NCBI RefSeq assembly: GCF_963259705.1
Contig: NC_081840.1
Span: 147,223,549-147,287,548, forward strand
Reading direction: 5' to 3'
Source: Myotis daubentonii
Lineage: Eukaryota > Chordata > Mammalia > Chiroptera > Vespertilionidae
Length of the DNA: 64,000 nucleotides
Made by a program: the position numbers and the translations under genes. Of this stretch, positions 55,372-64,000 are shown piece by piece. How positions within the stretch are numbered: the first letter of the stretch is position 1; every line of letters starts with the position of its first letter. The notes under the pieces are model-generated. The model had not been told where the DNA came from and searched no databases. It saw only the letters and a program-made list of their open reading frames with translations.

Positions 55372-56847
55372 ACAGCCTGATGTTTTCCCGTTTTGCTTCT
55401 GTTCTCAGAGGCTGCCTGTGATTCATTCTTATATCTCCATGTTTCCACAACAATCCCTTATTTTGGCAAGATAAAATGTGAGTGCTTTCTATTCCTGACA
55501 ACACAAGAATCCTGACTCCTGACCAAAAAATAACTTAATGGTAAGTTATTTCAGACTCGGAGTACTTTAAGGACAGTGTAAGCCCCATATGTAACTTTAA
55601 CTTTTTAGTAGCAACATTTTAAAAGGAAAGAAGAAACAGGTGAAATTAATTTAAGAATAAAATTTAGGCCAATAGATTCAAAATATCATTTCAACATGCA
55701 ACCTTTTTTTTTTAATTAGACATTTTGCATTTTTTGTACTAATGCCCCAAATTCCAATGTGCATCTTACACTTAGAGCATATCTCAGTGTGGCGGTCCAT
55801 ATTCTAATACTCAGTAACCACATGTGGCCAGTGGCCGCCACATTGGGCAGCACGGTTCCAGAAGCTCAGAGAGGAGAAAAGACCCATGTGCATCTGGTAG
55901 AGGGGCCTTGGAGAGCTGTCCTGTGGGGGCAGTGTGGGGAGATGCAGAAAGAGGACACGTGACTGGGGCTGGGAAAGTGAAGAGATGGACTAGACTTAGG
56001 ATACACTAATGAGAATAGTGAGGCTTCGCACCAACATCGTGCAAATCTTTAGCCAGATCATCTAGTGTGTGGGTGCGCATGTTTTTCTGAAACCAATTTC
56101 ATTTCTAAAGCTGGAATGAACATTCCATTTGTCACCCTCAGTGAATTTGGAGCCCCTCAAAATCTGTCATTTTGCTATTTGGGGGAGGATTTTTGTGACC
56201 TTTCAAACTCAGGGGCCAGTGATCTCTCTTTTATGGACTTAAGAACCCCCAGAAAAAGGGAGTAGATTTGTTCCCAAAATCACCATCTTTTTGAAAAAAA
56301 AAAAGTAGCTGCATCTAGGCCTCAAATTCAGAGGTCTCTCTAATAAATGCCCTTCCCCTCATCTGATTGCTTCTCGTGAATCCTGAGCGTTTCTTGGGAT
56401 ATGAATTTGTTCTTGGAACCTGGTGCTATGACTGAACTAGCACCTAGAAGGCCTTATTTTCTCATTTGCCAGGAAGTTAAGAAACCACACGATGGAGTGG
56501 AGGTGCATAGAAAAACTCCAGCATCTGCCAGGAGCTAGTTAGAAAGAGCTGGGAGTGTGTCGCAACCTCCAGGTGATCAGGTGGCCTCAGGCGGACACTA
56601 CCTAGGGAAGCAGGGACACTTGTCTAACAGGCAGGGTCAGGAATGTGTCTTAGCTGTCTTTTGTCCTCCCAACACCAGACTGGGTGTCTTCACGGTTAAA
56701 TGATGACTAAAAGTAGAAGGAATTACCAAATGAATGACTGGGTGCAGTGGCAACTTGGTGTGAGTGTGTTATGGTCCTTTCTGCCATGATGCTAAGTACT
56801 TATGGACATTTGTGGGATGGAAGCACACATCTGCAACAAGCCACTAC
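54714..56847. other. Unassigned sequence with purine microsatellite
   Basis: Contains (GA)n-rich tract at 55306-55369, which produces Arg-Glu and Ser-Leu runs in frames of 87-137 codons. No element ends or domains elsewhere. Confidence 0.4.
55306..55369. repeat. (GA)n-rich microsatellite
   Basis: Imperfect then pure GA repeats, about 64 bases. Confidence 0.92.
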
Positions 56848-56855
56848 TCCTAAAC

Positions 56856-57066
56856 CGTGCTCAGCAAACTGCGGCTCGTGAGCCACATGTGGCTCTTTGG
56901 CCCCTTGAGTGTGGCTCTTCCTAAGCCTTAGGAGTACCCTAATTAAGTTAATAACAATGTACCTACCTATATAGTTTAAGTTTAAAAAATTTGGCTCTCA
57001 AAAGAAATTTCAATCGTTGTACTGTTGATATTTGGCTCTGTTGACTAATGAGTTTGCCAACCACTG
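56856..57066. mobile_element. hAT MITE-like element
   Basis: Left end CGTGCTCAGCAAACTGCGG, right end GAGTTTGCCAACCACTG; inner 'ggctcgtgagccacatgtggctctttggcc' and 'ttggctctcaaaagaaatttcaatcg'. Flanks TCCTAAAC / TCCTAACA (6 of 8). Confidence 0.8.
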
Positions 57067-57074
57067 TCCTAACA

Positions 57075-60020
57075 GAACTATTCTCTCCCAGGGCACCTGA
57101 GAAACTTCACAAAGCCCTACAGGTTCCTGACTTCCCTCCCAGATCAAGATGGGTGGGCAGAGAACTGTGGCAGCCACCACCTCTTCTGCCTGCCAGATTG
57201 ACTCCAGCATCCGCGTAGGCATTCAAATCCGGGCACACCATGGCCCTCTCTCCTTTTCTCCAATAACTCCCAAGTCACACTTTGGGCTGTTGGTTTTTCA
57301 CATCGGTCCTCCAAGATCGGGCAACTGGGGATTCTGAATCAGAGTAATTTAATGCAGCTTTGCATTCTGCCCAAATCATGCTCTGTTCTATTTAACCTTT
57401 CCACTAATTTCCAGTTCTTTGCCACATCTGTTATTACGTCGTTGTGGGGATCTTTTGCAATCATTCACTCCCAGCTGCACTCTGGAAAAATGCAACAAGA
57501 GAGACCAAGACAATCATGGGTTTGGAGAGTATTCTTTGGCAGCAGTCATCACCCCCCCACCCCCGGCAGCCAGCTTATGAGGGAACAATAGAGCAGCACA
57601 GAGCAGCTGTTCACCTCTTTACAGGTGGCAGACCCAGGCAGATGTTAAGAGAGAGAGACCCAGGAAATAAAATAGTGCGTTTAATTGTCAACACTGTTTC
57701 TGTTCCTATGAAACAAGTTGGACCAAAGTCCTGTGACGCTCTACATCTTAAAGCTTCAGTGATTTGCCTCATTTAAATGAGTTCAAAATAACCAAGCTGT
57801 GGACGCTCTTTGAGTGTAGTATAAAAGCTGCAGAATGAGGTGTCGTTCCCTGGTCTGCCTGAGAAGATGGATTTTATTTGGGGTGGGTTTTTTTGTTGGG
57901 TTGGTGTTCGCTTTTGGTGCTTTGAAACAGACTTATTGCATGTTTTATAGACTCAGTTCCCAGGTACTGGTGTGGGAGTGATTTGGGCTGTTCTAGCAGG
58001 GTGGCTGAAATGAAAGCGGCTGCCCTGCTTTGTTTCTCCTTTTGTACTGACTACAGGCATGCTGACCACTGCTTATTAGCTCTTTGATCTTTTTTTTATT
58101 ATTTTTGAACATATGGTCAGGATCTCGCCAGTGCCCAGCCTGGCAGCCTGAAATTCTAGTGGAGTCAGGCCCATGTGATACACTGCTCTGCTCTGGGAAA
58201 AAGTGAGTGCTGTGCAGAGCAAAGACCGATGCATCTGAAACACGCCCACCAGCAGGAGAGAACTTGCTTTCCTGCGTGTCGGCTAACATAGGACGGCTGC
58301 CTCTCCGTAAATTTAAAGAGCCATCTACTTAGAGTCATTTTCTATAAAAGACTTGGAAGTTCCAAATGTTGCCAAATACAGTAGAATTTGAAAGCTGTGT
58401 TCCTTTAAGGGAATCTATTTCACAAGTTAAAATGTGTTTAATTGAACCTGCTCTTGTTTCTTTTCTTTTTACTTACCTCTTGCTTTCTCTAAAACAATAT
58501 CCATGTGGTACTTTATTCCACAAGAAATTAAGTCCCCTACACACACCCCTTACATTTCAGCAACCCAGCTTCTCTTAATTGCATTTAAAGGTGCAATATG
58601 TACTATTTAAAAAAATCATCAAGCAAGAATATTGTTTGTTGAGTTTTCAATATGACTTTATTCAAAACTCTGCCATGTTAATTAAACAAATCTTAGTCAT
58701 TTGTCATCTAAGCTTCTAATAATGCTCATAGTACCAATGTCCAAGGCAGCTATGAAGACAGTTCTAACCTTGGGACAGCAATAGAGGAAAACGCGGTAGT
58801 GGATGAAAGGTAGTAGGATAGTCAACAGAACTCTGACATACAGCAGGTGCCAGAGGAACTGAATTTCAATCTGATTCTGGTATCTGCTGACCTTAAGTAG
58901 TTTACTTCCACTTTTCTGAACCTCATTTTCTTCATGTATAAAATAGAAATAATAAACATATGTCACAGGATTTTTAATGAGAATTCAATAAGAATATGTG
59001 AAAAGGTATAGTTAATTATTCAATGAAATTCAAATAACACATTGAATCTAATAGGGGAAAACAACAAGAGGGAGGGGATAGTTTTCAAATTCTTATTCCT
59101 TACTTGGTTCAGAGTACTCTTTATCAATTACCCCTCTTTGGCTCTACCAAGAGATTTTCCCAAAAGCTAGGAATATATCTTCTTCCACTTACAAACATGA
59201 AAGTAGAGAACTCTGACCCTGTAACTTGTTTATACAATAAGCCTCAGATTTACTTTTGCTTGTCCTCATGCTACAAACAATCTGGCTATTGTGCCCAGCA
59301 CTGTAAAAGCAGTTAACATACATTGCCTCATCATCATGGTCCTTCTCCTCCTTCATTGCAACCATCACTGCCACCACCAACCAACACCATTGCTTCACTA
59401 ACATTCTCCCTCATCCTAACATCTTCACCACTCCACCCTCCTGCAACAGCCCTCTTCCTCGGCCCTGTCCTCCATCTCCTCTCCTCCAGAAGCATCCTGA
59501 AGAGAAAAAAGAACCTTCTACCCACCACTCTTTCCTTGTCAGACTGTCTGTGTTCCCAGTCACCATGGTCCAGATTACTGCTCCCCAACCTAGGCGATAT
59601 TTTTATATTTAGTCCAGCAGTTTATGTTTGCATCTTCAACTTTCTCAAAGACTGAAGCAGAGTTTTTGTCTTGATCTTTTATTCCACCTCTGGTAGAGAT
59701 GTCTGTATTCATAATTCTATTACCCAAACAACATCTGAAGTTATAGCTGTAAGGAGATTGGTAGGTAGCCTTGTGGGGGGCTTAGTTGGGAGAAGTAAAA
59801 TGCGGTGATGTGAAGATTTGAAAGAATGCTTATTTTTAAATTTTCATTTGGGGCCCACATTTCACCATTAAACATTTTTTAAAATGCTATGCAAACACAT
59901 AAGCTCTATATTTTGGTGACTACTCTGCTTATATATGGAAAAAGATAATTCTGTTTATCAATTTAAAGTGGTGTGAAAATTCATGTTAGCATTTTTAGTG
60001 TACATTGAAATAGCCTAATT
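57075..60020. other. Unassigned; possible ancestral single-copy DNA
   Basis: Nearly 3 kb without a recognisable repeat. Frames of 70-110 codons (57352-57776, 59323-59655) overlap frames on the other strand and lack motifs. 57800-58330 is balanced in composition and a reasonable place to test conservation. Confidence 0.4.
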
Positions 60021-60024
60021 AAAA

Positions 60025-60210
60025 GTGATGAATCTCAAAGGGAAGGAGGGTCAGGAAGAGATTAACCAAAGAACTTATATGGATACAGACAATAATGCTG
60101 TGAAGGCCTGGGGAGGGTGGGGGGGGTGGGGAGTAAGGGACCAATGGGGGGAAAAAGGGACATCTGTAATACTTTCAACAATAAAGATGAATTTTTAAAA
60201 ATAAAAATGG
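60025..60210 (+). mobile_element. Truncated L1 3' end
   Basis: 'gattaaccaaagaacttatatgg', G-rich tract (60105-60165), 'gggacatctgtaatactttcaacaataaagatgaattttt' and A-rich tail. Confidence 0.8.
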
Positions 60211-60439
60211 TATTGCTTTACCAGCTTCTGCAAGTAGGCAAATCTTGACTAGATGAGTCTGCTGCTCCATTTTATCCAATGTTCAGGTCTCTACTGAATG
60301 GGCCTGAACATGTAAGGGAGATATGTTTACCCTGGTAGGTGAGATTGTATCCCAGCCCTGTTAAAATCCCAATTTAGCCTCTAGAAAAATCCCCTAAGAC
60401 TGCTTTCCTGTGAGATTATCAAAATAAAAACAAATGAAG

Positions 60440-60757
60440 GAGGGTAGCTAAGTGAAATAAGTCAGATGAAGAAAAGTCAAGAGTCATCTGATTTCACTCT
60501 CATGTGGGATAGAAAACAGAAAGCAAAAAAAAATGAACAAATAAGACAAACAAACAAACAAAGGCTCATAGACAGACAGCAGTATGGTGGTTACCAGAGG
60601 GAAGGAGAGATGGGGGAGGTAGAAGAGGGCAAAGGGGATCAAATATGTGGTGACAGAAGGAGACTTGACTTTGGGTGGTGAATACACACCCAGTGCAACA
60701 TACAGACTATGTATTATAGAATTGTGTACTTGAAACCTATATAATCTTATTAACCAA
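60440..60757 (+). mobile_element. Older L1 ORF2 end and 3' UTR
   Basis: 'agctaagtgaaataagtcagatgaagaaaagtcaag', 'gatttcactctcatgtggg', 'ggtggttaccagaggg', 'tattatagaattgtgtacttgaaacctatataatcttattaacc' follow an older mammalian L1 3' end. The Helitron is inserted at its terminus. Confidence 0.75.
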
Positions 60758-61528
60758 ATAGAGGCCCAGTGCACAAAAATTTGTGCACTTGGGGGGGCGG
60801 AGGGGTACCTCAGCCCAGCCTGTGCCCTCTCGCAGTCTGGGACCCCTCGGAGATAACAACCTGCTGGCTTAGGCCTGCTCCCGGGTGGCAGAGGGCAGGC
60901 CCAATCCCTAGGTGCAGCCCCTGGTCGGGCTCAGAGCAGGGCCGATTGGGGGGTTGGGGCGCTGCCCCCTGTCACACTCAAGGCAGGGTCAATGGGGAGG
61001 TTGTGGCGCCACCCCCTGTCACTCACAGAGCAGGGCCCATCAGGGGGTTGGGGAGCTCCCCACTGTCACACACAGAGCAGGGTCAATCAGGGGGTTGGGG
61101 AGCTCCCCCCTGTCATGCACAGAGCAGGGCCAATCAGGGGGTTGGGGCGCCGCCACTCTCACACTCAGGGCAGGGCCAATGGGGAGGTTATGGCTCTACC
61201 CTGTCACACACAGAGCAGGGCCCATGGGGTGGGGGGGCTGGGCGCTGCACCCTGTCACACACAGAGCCGCAGGGTGATCAGGGGGTTGGGGAGCTCCCCC
61301 CTATCAGGCACAGAGCAGGGCCGATCAGGGGGTTGGGGCGCCTTCCCCTGTCATGAACAGAGCAGGGCTGATAGGGAGGTTGTGGCCCCGCCCCCTGTCA
61401 CACACAGAGCCGCAGGGCGATCAGGGGGTTTGGGCGCTGCCCCCTGTCAGGCTGATCCCGGTGCCGGGAGGCCTCTCGGCTCCACTGATCCTGGTGCTGG
61501 GAGGCATATTACCCTTTTACTATATAGA
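60758..61528 (-). mobile_element. Helitron unit B with minisatellite (inverted copy)
   Basis: Antisense 3' end ATAGAGGCCCAGTGCACAAAAATTT at the left. The unit's 5' end (antisense CCCTTTTACTATATAGAA) abuts unit A at 61528/61529. It carries the same HeliBat 3' margin and the same ~47-bp array as 2557-3617, with fewer copies. Confidence 0.87.
60895..61455. repeat. ~47-bp minisatellite (inverted copy, about 12 units)
   Basis: Units read roughly CACAGAGCAGGGCCGATCAG then GGGGTTGGGGCGCCGCCCCC. All three frames of the plus strand are open over much of the array (121-241 codons), again a property of the unit, not evidence of a gene. Confidence 0.85.
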
Positions 61529-62174
61529 ATAGAGGCCTGGTGCATGGGTGGGGGCCAGCTGGTTTGCCCTGAAGGGTGTCCTGGATCAGGGTGGGGGTCC
61601 TCACTGGGGTGCCTGGCCAGCCTGGATGAGGGGATGATGGCTGTTTGCAGCTGGTCACACACCCTTCAGGGTGGGGGTCCCCACTGGGGTGCCTGGCTAG
61701 TCTGGGTGAGGGGCTGAGGGCTGTTTTCAGGCTGGGACTGAAGCTCCCAACTGCTCCTTTTTTTCTTTTTTTTTCTTTTTTATTCTGGGCCAGCTTTAGC
61801 TCTGAGGTTTGGCTCCAGCTCTGAGGCCTCAGTTGCTGAAAACAGGTATCTGGTTTGTTTGGGTTCTATAATCGAAACTCTGTATCAACTCTAGCTCTGA
61901 GATCCCAGCTCTCTGAAAGCTGGTTTCTGGGGTTTTGTTTAGTTTCTATATTCGTTACAATGTTTTTTAAACTGCAAGCTCAGAGGCCGGCAAGGCAGGC
62001 AGAGAACGTTGCAGTCCTCCATCACTGAAGCAAGCAAGCCTCATGTTCAGTTTAAGCTGCCTGGCTGCCGGCCACCATCTTGGCTGGCAGTTAATTTGCA
62101 TATCGCCCTAATTAGCCAATGGGAAGGGTAGCGGTTGTACGCCAATTACCATGTTTCTCTTTTATTAGATAGGA
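61529..62174 (-). mobile_element. Helitron unit A (inverted copy)
   Basis: Antisense unit: AATAGAGGCCTGGTGCATGGG at the left (3' end), 'ctgaagggtgtcctggatcaggg', two ~85-bp blocks, 'ctgccggccaccatcttggctggc', and 5' end antisense ATTAGATAGGA to 62174, followed by T. The outer flanks of the composite are A (60757) and T (62175). Confidence 0.87.
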
Positions 62175-62175
62175 T

Positions 62176-63440
62176 GTCACCCCCAATACATTTAATAAAA
62201 ACATTTTCTTAAAAGAAGTGGGGAGGAATTCACCTGAAGGAGCTAAGAATGTTTGGAAAAGTACTCAAGGAGATTACTATCACAGCCTCTTCAGCTCACT
62301 AAACCATGTGTGTATTGTGTTGCTGCATTTTATAGCAAGAATGAAAGCCAGTTGCAGTTGGCTCTTTCTCCTGCCAGAGACAGCTGTCCATGTGCAGGTT
62401 CCCACCAGCATTAAGTCCAGTTGCCTCTACTTCTCATTGAACAACTCTTAATGAAAAGAGTAAGGAGAGGTAGACTAGGAGCACCTTTCGCCTTCCACAG
62501 AAAGCCTGGTGAGGTCCTCCCCACACCCTCTGTCTCTCCTGAGCCTCATGTGATGGCGTTCTGTAGGACTGAACTACTATTACAGTCTCTCACCTGGGTA
62601 CATGAATGTTTTTATTGTAATCCCATTGCACTGTAAGAGCAATAAATGTCGGTTGCTAAGAAGATTCGAAAGTAAAGGATTTCCAAAGCTGATTTTAAGG
62701 ACATTCTTGGTTTCTTAACTCACCATGATGGAATAGCATACTTAGCAGGTAGTTAGAATCTCTCCACTGGCACTAATCTTTCACTGGTCTTCAGTTTTGT
62801 TGCTGTAGAGCAGTAGTTTCATCTACATCCAAAGTTTCTCTTTTTCAGGGTAATTTTTCCAGAGAATCAAATCTAGTGTATTTACTTGAATGTATTTATG
62901 TTAAGTAACTCCTTTCCACTTTTATAATCTATGTGTTAGGGTGAAGCTATCAGCTCCAAATAGGGTTCCCTTGTTCATGTTCATCTTATCTGAATGCTTC
63001 TGATTTCAATGTGGATCTTAAGAAGATTCCAGATTAAAGTAACGTTTCCTCAAGATGAATAAAATGGTGACTTATAAAAGTAACATCAGATGGAGTCACC
63101 AAAATGTGACTGTTAGAAGAATTTCCTAAAATGCGGTGCACATTTCATTGGTTTACCTAGGTTGCTTTTGTCTGCAGGTTTGTATTTAAGTGCACAAGTC
63201 AGGACACTGATGAAGAAAAACTCTGAATGTCTTCCAGCCACTATTGAAATGTCCTCATGAAATGCAACTAGCTAATGTCTAGAAGGAAAACGGCGTCACC
63301 TCGAGATCAGCAATTGTTAGTTCCAAAGTGCTGTTCTCAGTGTCCATTTGTAATTTGACCTCGCAGAAAAGGAGGTCGCTGTGTGCAGTACAAACACAGG
63401 GGGCTTGGTTCACAGGTGTGGTCAACACCTCAGTCTCTGC
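62176..63440. other. Unassigned sequence
   Basis: Single-copy-like composition; an AATAAA at 62640 follows 'gtaatcccattgcactgtaagag' but no gene context is visible. Confidence 0.4.
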
Positions 63441-63457
63441 TTTCATGCACTGTTTTG

Positions 63458-63680
63458 TTTTTTTTTAAATATTTTTTTTTATTGATTTTTTACAGAGAGG
63501 AAGGGAGAGAGATAGAGAGTTAGAAACATCGATGAGAGAAACATCGATCAGCTGCCTCCTGCACATCTCCCACTGGGGATGTGCCCGCAACCCAGGTACA
63601 TGCCCTTGACCGGAATCAAACCTGGGACCTTTCAGTCCACAGGCCAACGCTCTATCCACTGAGCCAAACCGGTTTCGGCT
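63458..63680 (-). mobile_element. Young Ves SINE
   Basis: Antisense copy from the T-rich tail to 'ccaaaccggtttcggc'; perfect 13-bp duplication ATGCACTGTTTTG (63445-63457 / 63681-63693). Confidence 0.95.
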
Positions 63681-63932
63681 ATGCACTGTTTTGAATCTCC
63701 AGTGTGAAGACAGGTCTGTATTGTGTTTAAGATAGCCATAGTGATTCTTCCCAGACTCTGACCCCCTTCTGAGTCTCAATCAAATGGCCAGTATTGTCCA
63801 CCTGGAAAAATCATGTGCTATATCAAATTGGAAGCCAAATGATATTTTATGCTTCTATGTTTGAGTGATGATGAATATTTTTAAACCACACATTCCTATT
63901 AAATATTTTAATGATTCATAAATTTAAAAATC

Positions 63933-64000
63933 TAAAAGCATAAGATTTATCTCTTATTCTTTGGAACAGCATGGATGGACCTGGAAAATACTATGCTAAG
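63933..64000 (+). mobile_element. L1 ORF2 C-terminal fragment, cut by the window end
   Basis: 'gatttatctcttattctttggaacagcatggatggacctggaaaatactatgctaag' matches the L1 ORF2 stretch near 39900-39957. It continues beyond the window. Confidence 0.75.

Noticed and set aside
55035..55474. 137-, 121- and 87-codon frames with Ser-Leu or Arg-Glu runs
   Set aside because: Caused by the GA microsatellite read on both strands.
59323..59655. 110-codon frame as a host exon
   Set aside because: An 84-codon frame is open on the opposite strand, composition is pyrimidine-rich, and no domain is visible.
60769..61717. Plus-strand frames of 121-241 codons
   Set aside because: Antisense to the inverted composite Helitron and open in three frames over the same minisatellite.
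62640..62645. AATAAA as the polyadenylation site of a gene
   Set aside because: No upstream exon, frame or promoter could be supported; isolated hexamers are common.

Overview
The window is mammalian nuclear DNA from a bat, almost certainly a vespertilionid (Myotis/Eptesicus/Pipistrellus-like). Four diagnostic repeat groups support this: tRNA-derived Ves-type SINEs, a dense load of Helitrons with HeliBat-type termini (5' TCCTATATAATAAAAG, 3' hairpin GTGCA-N-TGCAC followed by GGCCTCTAG), a SPIN hAT element, and bat-type LINE-1 3' ends. I found no host exon that could be supported. The window looks intergenic or intronic, and most open reading frames are chance, repeat or microsatellite frames.

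Layout. 1-1.9 kb: old L1 and LTR-like remnants. 1.92-3.87 kb: three Helitron units head-to-tail, the middle one with a ~47-bp minisatellite. 3.9-29.9 kb: mostly unassigned sequence with MIR/L2 relics, Ves SINEs, a MER5A-like element, a SPIN copy with perfect 8-bp duplications (19.5 kb), a 1.35-kb ancient DNA transposon (20.1-21.4 kb) and a MaLR solo LTR split by a hAT MITE (26.8-27.3 kb). 29.9-33.4 kb: a decayed L1 carrying a SINE and a full-length ORF1-only LINE (HAL1-like, 30485-32432) with an intact 282-codon ORF1. 38.0-40.3 kb: a 5'-truncated L1 whose ORF2 has one frameshift and one stop. 40.3-42.3 kb: a probable ERVL/MaLR internal region. 42.3-50.4 kb: an accessory Helitron cluster with seven units at six sites, four of the units and three of the sites being inside one old L1. 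One unit carries a T-box (TBX1-like) exon fragment ending at a GT splice donor. 49.6 and 51.6 kb: LTR-like elements. 52.5-57.1 kb: young SINEs and three hAT MITEs. 60.0-62.2 kb: L1 tails and an inverted copy of the composite Helitron seen at 1.9-3.6 kb. The right edge cuts into another L1 ORF2.

How it works together. There is no operon or pathway here; the biology is that of mobile DNA. L1 machinery explains the SINE, HAL1 and truncated L1 insertions (A-rich tails, 10-17-bp target duplications). Rolling-circle Helitrons inserted between A and T without duplications, became joined end-to-end, captured host sequence, and spread a repeated CCACCAGGGGGCAG motif that fits the CTCF core consensus. 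Strongest leads: the T-box capture, the CTCF-like motif pairs, the recurrent composite Helitron junction, the intact HAL1, and a 39-bp terminus-only Helitron.
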